From contig JABDDC010000009.1 of assembly GCA_013287815.1 (NCBI GenBank), positions 1 to 59,313 on the forward strand: DNA of 59,313 nucleotides, read 5' to 3'. The number at the start of each line of letters is the position of its first letter. The first letter of the stretch is position 1. This document shows positions 27,899 through 37,571 of the stretch, piece by piece. Source of the DNA: Chlamydiota bacterium. GTDB taxonomy: Bacteria > Chlamydiota > Chlamydiia > Chlamydiales > Parachlamydiaceae. The notes beneath the pieces are model-generated. The model did no database searches. It saw only the letters and a program-made list of their open reading frames with translations, and was not told where the DNA came from. The position numbers and the translations under genes were made by a program.

Positions 27899-30598
27899 CT
27901 AAAAGAATGTAGAATGGAGCGCCTCGGGTTCCTGAATGACCCGTTGCTCCGACACTTTTTCATACTTGGCTGCACGGAAGCCGGTAAAAATATCGGCGTA
28001 GTCCGGAACCAACATTAATCTCTCGTAAACCCTTAAGCCATCCGGAAAGCTGTCATAACAGCCCCCCTTGACAACCTTATGTACATCAGCAGGGTCCAGC
28101 TCATCCCAGCTGGCCGTCCACTCCCATACGTTACCGCTCATATCGTAGGCACCCGTAGGACTGCGTGCGTTTTCTGTGAATACCTGTGCTCTGTCGTTAA
28201 TGGTCAAGGGCAAAGAGTTGTTTCCATGATAAAAGCCCACAGGCGTTGTCAAAACTTTTAAAGTAGTGATTGGCTTTGTGGAGTCGTGATAATTAGCCCA
28301 CCGTCGATCTATTGTATCCTGTCCGAAGCCGAATTTGTATTTTTTAAGTGGTCGGCCCTCCTTTGTCAATGCCATGCCGGCAGCCTTTTCCCATTGAGCC
28401 TCTGTCGGCAGTCTAAATCCTTGATCGCGGCAGTAAGCATTAGCACCATACCAGGTGACTAAAATCACCGGATGAGTTTCTTTTCCCGGAAGGGAAAAAA
28501 AGACAAGTTCATCAAGTTGTTGCCTGGTCATGATTTGAGAATTCGGATCACCATCGATTGTTTTGCAATACAAGGTGCTATCATGCGCTAGAATAATATG
28601 GCCCGGCTTCTTCTCATCAAATTTGACTATCCCTTTCTTGTAAGCTTCTGTCAGCCAACGCGAATAAAGAAGATTGGTCACTTCAAAAATTGCAATTTCA
28701 AATTCAGGAATATTCATGGTAACCGGAGGGCGGACGTTTTGGAGGTCATCGACAAAAGGATCGCCTATAATGGCAGGGCCTGCAGGAACCTTGACAAGGG
28801 GTTCACCTAGTTCAAAATTGACTTTTAAAAAGAGATGGTCCGTCCCGCCGGCATGGGCCATGATCGGCTGTGGTGACAGATAGTTTGGAACAGGATCAAA
28901 AGTGATTTGGAAGGTCCCTTCAACCTTGATCGGAATAAATATGTCATTTTCCCGGCCACGCACCTTTTTGGAAGACCCTACCGGACCTAAATCACGAATG
29001 CTCGCGCTGATGTCAAGCAAGTTGGTTTGGATTTCAATTCCCGGCTCATTATTAATGAGAGTCGTCTGTGTTGAAGCTCTAGTGCGGTGCACTCTTTCGT
29101 ATTCTAGCTTGGCTTTCGCAAAAGAGAAATATACATTTTGCGGTGATATGGCCTGGGCCACTAACTCGATGGTTTTTTGTTGATTGGTATCGTAAGATGG
29201 AGCTTCAAATTGTATTGTATAGGCCCCCTCAGGCAGATAAATTTGCGTATTATGGTTCGTTACCTCGGTTTCAATCGAAGACTTGGAATTATCTATAGAC
29301 TGGACAGTGACTTTGTATTTAGGTAAATCGCTGCTGATATTAACTTTGCCGGACTTGCTGTAGGTGACCTGGACCCTTGCACTTTGGCTGACTGGAACAA
29401 AAACATTTTGTGGAGGAGGAGGGACATACAGCTGTGGGTCTGCGCTGGAAAAGGTGATGTTATAATAGCCTGAATCTAAGTCTTGAAAAGCTTTATCGGT
29501 TCCTTGTCCCTGTCCCACCACCACGCCTGAAGAGTTTGTAATTGTAAAGGTCGCTTGCGGCACATCGGTGACAACCTCCAAAGTTCCTTTTGAAATAAGT
29601 AGAGGAACAAGTTTTGTGATTTGTCCCTTCTCAACATAGACCTGTTGGTTGGCGATAGGCATGTAGGTTTCCGGGACTTTATAATTGACTAGATATTCAC
29701 CTGTGCCTAAAGATTCGCTTTGCCAATAGATTTTCCCTTCAATAGGTCTTAAGTTTACTTGTAGAGGGTTTCTATTGTCCTGGATTGGCAAAATTGAAAT
29801 GATTAATGAATCGTCAGGTGATGACAATGTTGCCTGAACGCTGATGAATCCGGTATCTCTTTGATAATATAAATCGACATTAGTCGTTCGATCAGAATAG
29901 ATATCAAATGGATTAGGTGGCAACTGCTGCAAAGTATAACCGGGGATATCCTCCGCAATTAAATAGAAATTCGGCGCCGGCCTGACCGGAAAGTTGGAAA
30001 TTGAACCTGACCCTGCATAAACTTCACTGCCGCTGTTCATCAATTTCCAATGGGCTGATAAATTCGAATTTAATGAAAAATAGCCAGGCTGTTTGGGGTA
30101 AACGGGAGAATTGATAATGATATTAGAATGGCCGGAAGGAATATAAGGGGGTAGCATTGTGGGGGTAGGTGGATCGGCGGCAATGGGCTCCGCTTCGGCA
30201 AGTTCTTCGTTTAAAACCACTTTTGATTTAATGGACTGATTGACTTTTGTAATACTGCCTGAATTAACTGTAATGATTTTAGACTCAGTCTCTTCAAAAA
30301 AATTTTTCCCTTTTGGAAAGACAAAATCTATCCGATAATTGCCTAGCGCAAGTTGGGAAATGACGACTGTTCGTTCATTATGCTTTTGAGTATTGGCAAC
30401 GTATTCATCCTTTTTAGGATAAAGTGAGCGCTGATTGTTTTCATTGATTAGCCAGAAACGGATCCTGTCTAGGTGCTTAGCATCCTCAGTCTGGTAGATG
30501 ACAATAATCGTTCCCGTCTTAAGTTCTTCTGCCTCACAGGTTTGCTGTAGAGAAAAGAGGACAAAAAGAGAAACCAGAATGGCTTTGAAATAACCCAT
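27899..30598 (-). CDS. Exported SUMF1/FGE-like domain protein without catalytic cysteines
   Basis: About 899 aa from the ATG at 30598, with GGAG 8 bp upstream; longer readings enter htpG. Signal peptide about 1-25 (ending TCEA|E). Residues about 30-600 are a series of beta-rich PEGA- or carboxypeptidase-regulatory-like repeats, each with a YxxxF and PxxY pattern. Residues about 640-880 form a SUMF1-type domain (PVILVTWYGANAYCRDQGFRLPTEAQWEKAA; GAYDMSGNVWEW; TGFRAAK). The two formylglycine-generating cysteines are absent: the region reads VVKGGCYDSFPDGL where active enzymes have GGSYxCxxxxC. So it is more likely a binding or lectin-like module than a sulfatase activator. Confidence 0.82.
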   Translation of the reverse strand: MGYFKAILVSLFVLFSLQQTCEAEELKTGTIIVIYQTEDAKHLDRIRFWLINENNQRSLYPKKDEYVANTQKHNERTVVISQLALGNYRIDFVFPKGKNFFEETESKIITVNSGSITKVNQSIKSKVVLNEELAEAEPIAADPPTPTMLPPYIPSGHSNIIINSPVYPKQPGYFSLNSNLSAHWKLMNSGSEVYAGSGSISNFPVRPAPNFYLIAEDIPGYTLQQLPPNPFDIYSDRTTNVDLYYQRDTGFISVQATLSSPDDSLIISILPIQDNRNPLQVNLRPIEGKIYWQSESLGTGEYLVNYKVPETYMPIANQQVYVEKGQITKLVPLLISKGTLEVVTDVPQATFTITNSSGVVVGQGQGTDKAFQDLDSGYYNITFSSADPQLYVPPPPQNVFVPVSQSARVQVTYSKSGKVNISSDLPKYKVTVQSIDNSKSSIETEVTNHNTQIYLPEGAYTIQFEAPSYDTNQQKTIELVAQAISPQNVYFSFAKAKLEYERVHRTRASTQTTLINNEPGIEIQTNLLDISASIRDLGPVGSSKKVRGRENDIFIPIKVEGTFQITFDPVPNYLSPQPIMAHAGGTDHLFLKVNFELGEPLVKVPAGPAIIGDPFVDDLQNVRPPVTMNIPEFEIAIFEVTNLLYSRWLTEAYKKGIVKFDEKKPGHIILAHDSTLYCKTIDGDPNSQIMTRQQLDELVFFSLPGKETHPVILVTWYGANAYCRDQGFRLPTEAQWEKAAGMALTKEGRPLKKYKFGFGQDTIDRRWANYHDSTKPITTLKVLTTPVGFYHGNNSLPLTINDRAQVFTENARSPTGAYDMSGNVWEWTASWDELDPADVHKVVKGGCYDSFPDGLRVYERLMLVPDYADIFTGFRAAKYEKVSEQRVIQEPEALHSTFF

Positions 30599-30680
30599 CT
30601 TCCATGCTCCGCTGCTAGTTACTTCCCTTATATCAGAACTCATTTTATTTCTTTGTACCTTTGCGTTGAAATATGCGCGG

Positions 30681-32513
30681 TCACTTATTAAGGAGTGACT
30701 CAAGGATCCTATTACTCCTGGCAATGAACTCATTTAACATTTGAGGTTCCATCTCTCGTTGTGAGAGCAGTGCCAATTCATAGACTTCAAGAGTCAGGTC
30801 CTTGGCCAGCTCAGGATTACTCTTATCAAGTTTATGGATCGCTTCCACCAGCGGATTGTTGGTGTTGACGACGAAGGTTCTCTTTGGCATGAAGGCCGAT
30901 TGCTTTTCCTTTTCATTGGGATCAAGTCGCATCATGTAATCACGCATCCTGCGCTGATTCTCATCCATCAGAATAATGCCTGGCAGCGTCTCTGTCGCTA
31001 AGCTCTTGGCTTCGACAACAATGTTATCGTTATCGAGTTTGGCGCTGATGAAATCGGCCAGCTTGACAGCTTCAGTTTTTCCTTCTGCATCCAAAATGGT
31101 CTTTTCGCGGCTCTTATCGACGATATCTTCATGGACTTCAGCATCGATCCTTTGGAATTTAACCGGCGCCAGCTTCCCTTCCAGAAATTGGATAAGGAAC
31201 TGATCAATAGGATGGCTAGCCACCAGGATTTCAATTCCCTTTTGTAGGTAGATGTCGAGAAAATGACCGCCGTGCTTGTCATCAAGGGTGTAATAGATTT
31301 TATCTTTTGTCTTTTCTCTGTTCTTCTCAAGGTATTCCTGGATGGAAGTCCACTCCCTCTTGGTGTTTTGCCAAATGAGGAAATCCTTGGCCCTTTCATA
31401 AAATTTGTTGTCTTCCAGAATTCCTAATTTGACGATGATGGAGCAATCTTCCCAAGCCTTGATAAAGCGGTCATGCTCAGTCTTATAAAGAGCTGAAAGG
31501 CTGTCGGTCACTTTTTTGGAGATATGGCCCGAAAGCTGCCTGACTGTCTTGTCCATTTGGAGATAACTTCTAGAGACGTTTAATGGAATGTCAGGGCTAT
31601 CGATAATCCCTTTGAGAATGGAGAGGTAATTGGGGATGATATCCTTGCAGTTATCGGAAACAAACACTCTATTGCAGTAGAGGCTGACGCTGCTTTTATT
31701 GAGATCGAAGTCTTTCTTGACTTTTGGAAAATAGAGAATCCCTTTGAGACGAAATGGGTAGTCGACATTCAAGTGGACCCAAAACAAGGGATCTTCTTCA
31801 AAAGGATATAGGTAGCGGTAGAAGTTAAGATAGTCATCTTTAGTGCATTCAGAAGACGGCTTTACCCATAATGGCTCATGTTCATTAATCGGTTGGCTGT
31901 CCAGAAAGATCGGATAGGGGAGGAAAGAGCAGTAGTGCTGCAAAATCTTTTTAATATAGCTGGTGTCCAGGCATTCCTCATGGTCTTTACCAATGTAGAG
32001 AATGATATCGGTGCCTCTTGTTTTTCTGGTCCCCTTGTCCATCTCATAGTCGGACGTTCCATCACAGATCCATTGGACAGGCTCGGCGTCCGATTTAAAG
32101 GAGAGGGTATCGATTTCGACTTTATCGGCTACCATGTAGGCAGAGTAAAAACCTAGACCAAAATGGCCGATAATTTGCTCGCCTTCGTCCTTTGACTTAT
32201 ACTTGCTTAGGAATTCTTCTGCGCCTGAAAAAGCAATCTGAGCGATATATTTCTTGACTTCTTCGGCATCCATGCCGATCCCATTATCGCTGAACTTTAA
32301 GGTGTGTTTGTCCTTATCGATGGTGACGTCGATGCGGAATTCATCATCTTTGGCCTGGATTTCATTCTGATCGCGCAGGATCTTCACTTTTTGAATGGCA
32401 TCGCAGGCATTGGATATTAGCTCCCGTGCAAAAATATCTCTATCGGAATAAAGCCATTTCTTAATAATGGGTAATATGTTTTCACTGTGTATTTGTAATG
32501 TTCCTTTTTGCAT
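30681..32513 (-). CDS. htpG: Hsp90-family chaperone HtpG
   Basis: 610 aa from the ATG at 32513 (MQKGTLQIHSENILPIIKKWLYSDRDIFARELISNACDAI). GHKL ATPase motifs are visible: ELISNACDA, DNGIGM and GHFGLGFYSAYMV. Middle and C-terminal domains follow. ATP-dependent folding chaperone in the cytosol. The frame continues upstream to 32648, but that part is not HtpG-like. Confidence 0.95.
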   Translation of the reverse strand: MQKGTLQIHSENILPIIKKWLYSDRDIFARELISNACDAIQKVKILRDQNEIQAKDDEFRIDVTIDKDKHTLKFSDNGIGMDAEEVKKYIAQIAFSGAEEFLSKYKSKDEGEQIIGHFGLGFYSAYMVADKVEIDTLSFKSDAEPVQWICDGTSDYEMDKGTRKTRGTDIILYIGKDHEECLDTSYIKKILQHYCSFLPYPIFLDSQPINEHEPLWVKPSSECTKDDYLNFYRYLYPFEEDPLFWVHLNVDYPFRLKGILYFPKVKKDFDLNKSSVSLYCNRVFVSDNCKDIIPNYLSILKGIIDSPDIPLNVSRSYLQMDKTVRQLSGHISKKVTDSLSALYKTEHDRFIKAWEDCSIIVKLGILEDNKFYERAKDFLIWQNTKREWTSIQEYLEKNREKTKDKIYYTLDDKHGGHFLDIYLQKGIEILVASHPIDQFLIQFLEGKLAPVKFQRIDAEVHEDIVDKSREKTILDAEGKTEAVKLADFISAKLDNDNIVVEAKSLATETLPGIILMDENQRRMRDYMMRLDPNEKEKQSAFMPKRTFVVNTNNPLVEAIHKLDKSNPELAKDLTLEVYELALLSQREMEPQMLNEFIARSNRILESLLNK

Positions 32514-32592
32514 CTTAGCTCCTATGTTCGATTTTGAAAAGACTGTATCAAAAAGGGGCAAAAAGGACAAGGGACACCAAGGGTAGAAAGGA

Positions 32593-32979
32593 TTAAACGT
32601 GTGCGATGCAAGAAATTTCCACCATCGCATCCATAGGAAGTTTCGCAACCTGTATTGTTTGTCTCGCAGGAGCTACTGGTTGATTAAATCGCTTGGCGTA
32701 TTCCTGATTGACGAGGGCGAAGTCATTTAAGTCTTTCAGAAACACGTCACATCTGACAACATTGGCAAACGTGCATCCTGCAGCTTTCAAAATGGCTTCC
32801 AAGTTATCCAATACCCTATTTATCTGTAATTGAATATTCGCTTCCACTAATTTACCGGTCGCCGGATCGATAGGCAATTGTCCTGAAACATATAATGTAT
32901 TGCCAGCCTTGACTGCTTGTGAATAAGGACCTATGGCCGCTGGGGCTTTATCGGTTTGTATTTTTTGTAAATTAGACAT
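32593..32979 (-). CDS. ridA: RidA-family enamine/imine deaminase
   Basis: 128 aa from the ATG at 32979 (AAAGGAGA upstream). Typical RidA: APAAIGPYSQAVKAGNTLYVSGQLPIDP, NLEAILKAAGC and the catalytic Arg in VVRCDVFLKDL. It hydrolyses reactive enamines from PLP enzymes. Forms a trimer. Confidence 0.93.
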   Translation of the reverse strand: MSNLQKIQTDKAPAAIGPYSQAVKAGNTLYVSGQLPIDPATGKLVEANIQLQINRVLDNLEAILKAAGCTFANVVRCDVFLKDLNDFALVNQEYAKRFNQPVAPARQTIQVAKLPMDAMVEISCIAHV

Positions 32980-33088
32980 AATTTCTCCTTTTTGAGGCAT
33001 CATATCTCTCTAAGTGAATTTTTGTCATCCGGTCCTTTCTATCCCTTTTGTCCTTTTATTTTAACCTGAAGAGCGCTATAAAACGCTT

Positions 33089-34720
33089 ATGAAGATATTA
33101 GCAGCGCAAATCAATACGACCATCGGTGATATCGAGGGCAATGCCCAAAAGATCATTAACGCTATCGAACGGGGCCGAAGCGAAGAGGCCGATATCGTCA
33201 TCTTTCCCGAGCTAGCCTTAACAGGCTACCCCCCAGAAGATTTTCTTCTTTTGACCGAGTTCCTGCATAAAACTCAAGCAAAATTGCAAGACATTATCCA
33301 CGCCTCCAAAGGGATTTGCACCATCGTCGGCCTCCCTCGCCTAAATCCGGATAATCATGAAAAGATCCTCTACAATAGTGCTGCCGTCATCGAAAATCAG
33401 AAGTTGCTGGGCTATGTCGATAAAATCTTACTACCAACCTACGATGTCTTCGATGAAAGACGCTATTTTGAACCTGGTGCCCAGCCAAAGCTATGGGATA
33501 TCAGGCAAAAAAAAATAGCCGTCACCATCTGTGAGGACCTGTGGCAGCATAGCGGTTTTATTAAAACAACCCATTATTTGCGCGATCCGGTTCTGGAATT
33601 AAAAAAACTGGCCCCCTCCCTTATGCTCAATCTATCGGCTTCACCATATAGCTACGATAAATTTAAAGTCCGGTACACTGTTTGCTGCGAGGTAGCCAAA
33701 ACATTGGAATGCCCTGTCGTCATGTGCAACCTTGTTGGCGGTAACGATAGCCTCATTTTCGATGGCTATTCTATCTATGTAGACAAAAGCGGACTTATCC
33801 AAAAGGCTAAAGGATTTGTCGAAGATGATCTTTGGGTAGACACAGAAGCCTCTTCAAAATCACTACACCTGAAAGACAATAACATCGCTGATCTTTACAA
33901 TGCTCTTGTCATGGGTGTGCGCGACTACTTTAATAAGCAGGGATTTACCAAAGCTTGCCTTGGGCTATCAGGAGGAATCGACTCAGCACTGGTAGCTTGC
34001 ATCGCCGTCGATGCCTTAGGAGCTAGTAATGTCATGGCCCTCTATATGCCTTCCCGCTATTCAGCAGCAGAAAGTGGCCGCGATGCAAAACAACTCTCCA
34101 AAAACATTGGCATCGAGCTTCGTGAGGTCCCAATAGAACCCTCTTATGAATCATACTTAAATGTGCTGTCGAAAGATTTTGCCGGATTGAAATCTGATAC
34201 CACTGAAGAAAACATTCAAGCTCGCATCAGAGGGACACTCCTGATGGCATTTTCGAATAAGTTTGGATATATCGTCCTGAGTACCGGAAATAAGAGCGAA
34301 ATGGCCCTCGGCTACTCCACCCTTTATGGCGACATGTGCGGAGGACTGGGGGTCCTTGGCGACCTCACAAAAAGACAAGTCTATGATCTGGCTAACTGGA
34401 TCAATCGGGATAAGGAAATTATTCCTCTCTATATCATCAAGCGGCCCCCATCTGCCGAATTAAGCCCGAACCAGAAAGATAGTGATTCATTGCCCGATTA
34501 TGAGATCGTGGATAAAGTTTTGCAGTCTTATATCGAAGAACATCTGACTCCACAGCAAATAGCGAAGAAATATCAATTTCCTTTGAATATTGTCGAAGAT
34601 CTGGTAAAAAGAATTCATCGTAATGAATATAAGCGGCGACAGTCGCCTATAAGCTTAAGAGTATCTGAAAAGGCCTTTTCCGTTGGAAGGCGTTTTCCAA
34701 TCGTACAAAAATGGGTTTAG
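33089..34720 (+). CDS. nadE: Glutamine-dependent NAD+ synthetase
   Basis: 543 aa. The N-terminal nitrilase-type glutaminase has the triad E41, K112 and C148 (FPELALTGYP; DKILLP; TICEDLW). The C-terminal synthetase has the ATP pyrophosphatase loop SGGIDS (294-299). It makes NAD from deamido-NAD, so the organism keeps the last step of NAD synthesis. The next gene begins 4 bp after the stop. Confidence 0.96.
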   Translation: MKILAAQINTTIGDIEGNAQKIINAIERGRSEEADIVIFPELALTGYPPEDFLLLTEFLHKTQAKLQDIIHASKGICTIVGLPRLNPDNHEKILYNSAAVIENQKLLGYVDKILLPTYDVFDERRYFEPGAQPKLWDIRQKKIAVTICEDLWQHSGFIKTTHYLRDPVLELKKLAPSLMLNLSASPYSYDKFKVRYTVCCEVAKTLECPVVMCNLVGGNDSLIFDGYSIYVDKSGLIQKAKGFVEDDLWVDTEASSKSLHLKDNNIADLYNALVMGVRDYFNKQGFTKACLGLSGGIDSALVACIAVDALGASNVMALYMPSRYSAAESGRDAKQLSKNIGIELREVPIEPSYESYLNVLSKDFAGLKSDTTEENIQARIRGTLLMAFSNKFGYIVLSTGNKSEMALGYSTLYGDMCGGLGVLGDLTKRQVYDLANWINRDKEIIPLYIIKRPPSAELSPNQKDSDSLPDYEIVDKVLQSYIEEHLTPQQIAKKYQFPLNIVEDLVKRIHRNEYKRRQSPISLRVSEKAFSVGRRFPIVQKWV

Positions 34721-34723
34721 ATC

Positions 34724-35248
34724 ATGCGAATAGGTTTTCTCTTTTTTGCTTTTCTCTTTTTATCTTTCCTGTCAGCTCATGAGGGCCATTCTCATAAACT
34801 TACCGAAGAAATCGCATTTGTTAATGTAGAATCATTTCTGCACTGGATTGGAACATACCACCTGATATTTCTCCATTTCCCCATCGCACTTATTACCATG
34901 ACAGTAGTAGCTGAGTTACTATTCTACTGTTTTAAGAAACCCGTTTATGATCAGGCCGCCTATTTCATGATCATGACTGCTGCCATTTGGGCAATCCCAA
35001 CAGCCCTTTTAGGATATGCCCTCAGTTATAATATCACTTTCCATGACACAGCTCTTGACCTGTTCGAATGGCACCGCTATTTTGGTTCGGTCACAGCCTT
35101 GCTTGCTTTCATCACAGCCTATTTCCGCTATGCCTATGCTAATCAGCAGTCAACCAGCCTCAAATCATACTACATCAGCCTCTTATGCCTTTTCATCTTT
35201 GTCATTCTGACAGCTCTCTTCGGGGGCGACCTCGCCTTCGGAGTCTAG
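34724..35248 (+). CDS. DUF2231-like membrane protein
   Basis: 174 aa. A signal-like N-terminus (1-18) with a His-rich AHEGHSHK stretch is followed by about four membrane helices (about 42-66, 78-102, 117-135, 148-170) and conserved-looking HFPIAL and HRYFG motifs. Resembles small DUF2231 membrane proteins sometimes linked to heme or metal handling. Probably co-transcribed with nadE (4-bp gap). Function not known. Confidence 0.7.
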   Translation: MRIGFLFFAFLFLSFLSAHEGHSHKLTEEIAFVNVESFLHWIGTYHLIFLHFPIALITMTVVAELLFYCFKKPVYDQAAYFMIMTAAIWAIPTALLGYALSYNITFHDTALDLFEWHRYFGSVTALLAFITAYFRYAYANQQSTSLKSYYISLLCLFIFVILTALFGGDLAFGV

Positions 35249-35251
35249 CAC

Positions 35252-35396
35252 CAAAAAATTAAACACAGAGGCACAAAGGCACAGAGATCACAGAGGAAAG
35301 TCGTTAGATTAAGAATGTTTGTTTTTATTTTTTTTAACTTCAACAAATCATAGAATTTTTCTCTGTGATCTCTGTACCTCTGTGTTTAATTTTTTC
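35252..35396. repeat. Inverted repeat of the bookend family (possible bidirectional terminator)
   Basis: Left arm 35252-35299 (AAAAAATTAAACACAGAG ...) and right arm about 35357-35396 (... CTCTGTGTTTAATTTTTT) are inverted copies. It lies between two convergent genes, with an A/T-run at the outer edge of each arm, so it could end transcription in both directions. The same ACACAGAG/CTCTGTG words make the bookends of the minisatellite locus at 12940-13903. CTTTGCGTTGAAA, found again near 30655 and 51000, follows at about 35446. Confidence 0.8.
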
Positions 35397-35468
35397 GCGT
35401 CTTTTGTCATACACAAATCTGTGTCCTTCTTCGTGTCTTTGTATCTTTGCGTTGAAAATTTGGCGTGG

Positions 35469-36440
35469 CTACGCTTCGAACCAGCCGAAGGGGATGACAT
35501 CCGAGATATTTGGGGAACGATGGCGGAGCATCATGAGCCGGTCGAAGCCGACAGCTACTCCAGAACAGTCAGGAAGTCCTTTTTCGAGGGCCCGCAAGAA
35601 ATTCTCATCGAAGGGTAAAGCTTCTTTTTTCATGTTCAAGCGCGTCCGGTTGTCTTCCATGAAACGCTGCCGCTGCTCTGTTGGATCGATCAGTTCGTGA
35701 TAGCCGTTGGCTAGCTCGACACCCTGATAGTAGACTTCAAAACGCTCGGCGACGGGCTCGATGCCATGCATCCGCTTGCGTGCCAATGCCGCCTGAGACG
35801 CGGGATAATAAGCTAAGACGGTTAGCTCTCCCTGACCCAAAGTTTCTTCGATTTTAGACTCTAAAATCAGATTAAGAAGGGAATCCTTGCCATCGGTCAA
35901 AATCGATGGATAATGGGAAATTTTGTGATTATTGATAAACGCGTAAAGCTCTTCTTCACTGGCTGTGACGTAATCGAGGCCGATTGTCTTCAGAAAGACT
36001 TCGCGATAGGTGACGATCTTTGAGGAAAGCTCACCCAAAAATAAACGGATGAATTTGATCGTCTCATCCATTATTTGCTCCATGGTAAATTCAAGTCTGT
36101 ACCACTCTGCCATGGTAAATTCGGGATTATGCTTATGGCCGCATTCTCCATCCCGAAATACATGAGACAACTGATAGATATCGCCGATCCCATCAGCCAA
36201 AAGCCTTTTCATCCCAAATTCAGGTGAAGAATGGAGAAAATAACGCTCTTTCTGCCGGTAAAGGGCGGTCATCAAATCGATATTAGGATCGAGAGAGGCC
36301 TGTGCACTCAGAATTGGGCAATCTACCTCTAGAATATTTCTTTCAGAAAAAAAATGACGGGCTTTTTGCAGCATGAGAGCTCGGTCGCACAAACGGACGA
36401 CCTTGCTCCCCTGTGAAAGGCTAGCTGACGCGTGAGACAT
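35469..36440 (-). CDS. epmA: EF-P lysyltransferase EpmA (GenX/PoxA)
   Basis: About 323 aa from the ATG at 36440; the longer frame to 36512 lies inside efp. Class II aminoacyl-tRNA synthetase fold like LysRS, without the anticodon-binding domain. Motif 2: FRDGECGHKHNPEFTMAEWYR; motif 3: GVAVGFDRLMML. It lysylates a conserved Lys of EF-P. Its gene overlaps the 3' end of efp by 20 bp, which supports the pairing. EpmB is not in the window. Confidence 0.92.
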   Translation of the reverse strand: MSHASASLSQGSKVVRLCDRALMLQKARHFFSERNILEVDCPILSAQASLDPNIDLMTALYRQKERYFLHSSPEFGMKRLLADGIGDIYQLSHVFRDGECGHKHNPEFTMAEWYRLEFTMEQIMDETIKFIRLFLGELSSKIVTYREVFLKTIGLDYVTASEEELYAFINNHKISHYPSILTDGKDSLLNLILESKIEETLGQGELTVLAYYPASQAALARKRMHGIEPVAERFEVYYQGVELANGYHELIDPTEQRQRFMEDNRTRLNMKKEALPFDENFLRALEKGLPDCSGVAVGFDRLMMLRHRSPNISDVIPFGWFEA

Positions 36441-36993
36441 ATTCTCCGGTACGCGTATCAACCTTGATTTTTTCCCCTTGCTCGACGAAGATAGGAATCT
36501 GAATCTTTGCACCGCTTTCCAGAATAGCTGGCTTCAGCACTCGACCTGATGCAGTATTGCCCCGCGCTCCCGGATCTGTTTCAGTGACTAGCATTTCCAT
36601 AAAAATAGGCGGCTCGATGTTGACGGGCTGGCCATTATAGAAAATCACATCGTAGAGATGGTCATCCATCAGCCACTGCGTTGTATCACCCAAGTTCTCA
36701 AACGGGATCTTGATCTGCTCAAATGTTTTGTCATCCATGAAGATGCAGCCATCATTTTCTTTGTATAGCATTCTCATTTGTGACTCTGAGACGTCCGCGA
36801 CACCCAGCTTTTCACCTGATTTAAATGTCGATTCAATCACCCTGCCTGTTAAGAGGTGCTTCATCCGTATCCGGTTGAATGCCTGCCCTTTGCCGGGCTT
36901 TACAAATTCATTATTGATAATGATATAAGGTTGTTTTTCAACCTCGACTTTCATCCCACCTCGAATCTCGTTTGTACTTACTTGTCCTGCCAT
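36421..36993 (-). CDS. efp: Elongation factor P
   Basis: 190 aa from the ATG at 36993 (MAGQVSTNEIRGGMKVEVE). KOW-like N-terminal domain with the modified-Lys loop PGKGQ (Lys35), then OB domains and the C-terminal motif GEYVSRV. Relieves ribosome stalling at proline runs. The PGKGQ loop and the adjacent EpmA fit beta-lysylation. Orthologous to a chlamydial efp beside amn (CT752 and CT751 from memory). Confidence 0.95.
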   Translation of the reverse strand: MAGQVSTNEIRGGMKVEVEKQPYIIINNEFVKPGKGQAFNRIRMKHLLTGRVIESTFKSGEKLGVADVSESQMRMLYKENDGCIFMDDKTFEQIKIPFENLGDTTQWLMDDHLYDVIFYNGQPVNIEPPIFMEMLVTETDPGARGNTASGRVLKPAILESGAKIQIPIFVEQGEKIKVDTRTGEYVSRVS

Positions 36994-37156
36994 AAAAATC
37001 CCTAGTTTAATTTTGAACAATGACTATACCTCATCGCCTCCTAAGAAGTCAAGGGGGCACCAATTGCAATTCGGGGTAAGACTCCGAATTGCAATTCTTT
37101 TTCCTAGGAAAATTAAATCATTTTTGTATACGATCCGTTCTAATGAAAGGATAGTT

Positions 37157-37345
37157 ATGTGGTTTAAAGAGTACCGAGATTACAAGATTGACAGACCTTT
37201 AATTAAAGAGAAAGTAGAGCCTGGCCATGGCATTATCGGATGCGAGATGCATGAGCTAAACGGGTGGGGGACTGAGCTGCACCATTTTCGTCCCAAGAAA
37301 AAAGGTTTTTTCAAAAGGCTTTTTGGCAGGAAAGACGATGGATGA
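37157..37345 (+). CDS. Small conserved basic protein
   Basis: 62 aa from the ATG at 37157 with GAAAGGA upstream; the longer frame from 37013 starts in efp. MWFKEYRDYKIDRPLIKEK ... ending in a basic run (KKKGFFKRLFGRKDD). No membrane segment. Overlaps the next gene by 8 bp. Sits between efp and amn, as does a small hypothetical near CT751-CT753 in C. trachomatis (from memory). Function unknown. Confidence 0.65.
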   Translation: MWFKEYRDYKIDRPLIKEKVEPGHGIIGCEMHELNGWGTELHHFRPKKKGFFKRLFGRKDDG

Positions 37346-37556
37346 TCCGAGGCAGAGTCGCGGCGACCATACGTGGGACATCGTAATAGATTATAGAAGC
37401 TGTCCAGATTGCGGCTATATTATGGAAGACCGGCAGAAATATCAGCGGCACGATGACAATTTGGAGAAACAGATCGTCTGCGGCCGTTGCAACAAGACAT
37501 TTACAGTGACAAAGAAAATACCATCTTCTTTTGGACCCCTATTTAATAACGATTAA
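37338..37556 (+). CDS. Small zinc-ribbon protein
   Basis: 72 aa from the ATG at 37338, overlapping the preceding gene. Two CxxC pairs 25 residues apart (CPDCGYIMEDRQKYQ ... CGRCNKTF) form a zinc ribbon. No other motifs. Followed by amn after 15 bp. Possibly a nucleic-acid or partner-protein binder. Confidence 0.68.
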   Translation: MDDPRQSRGDHTWDIVIDYRSCPDCGYIMEDRQKYQRHDDNLEKQIVCGRCNKTFTVTKKIPSSFGPLFNND

Positions 37557-37571
37557 CGATTAGGAAAAACA

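Noticed and set aside
27899-30598. Active formylglycine-generating enzyme
   Set aside because: The two catalytic cysteines are not in the motif; only the fold is supported.
32514-32648. Longer HtpG N-terminus
   Set aside because: The upstream residues are not HtpG-like; MQKGTLQIH is the usual start.
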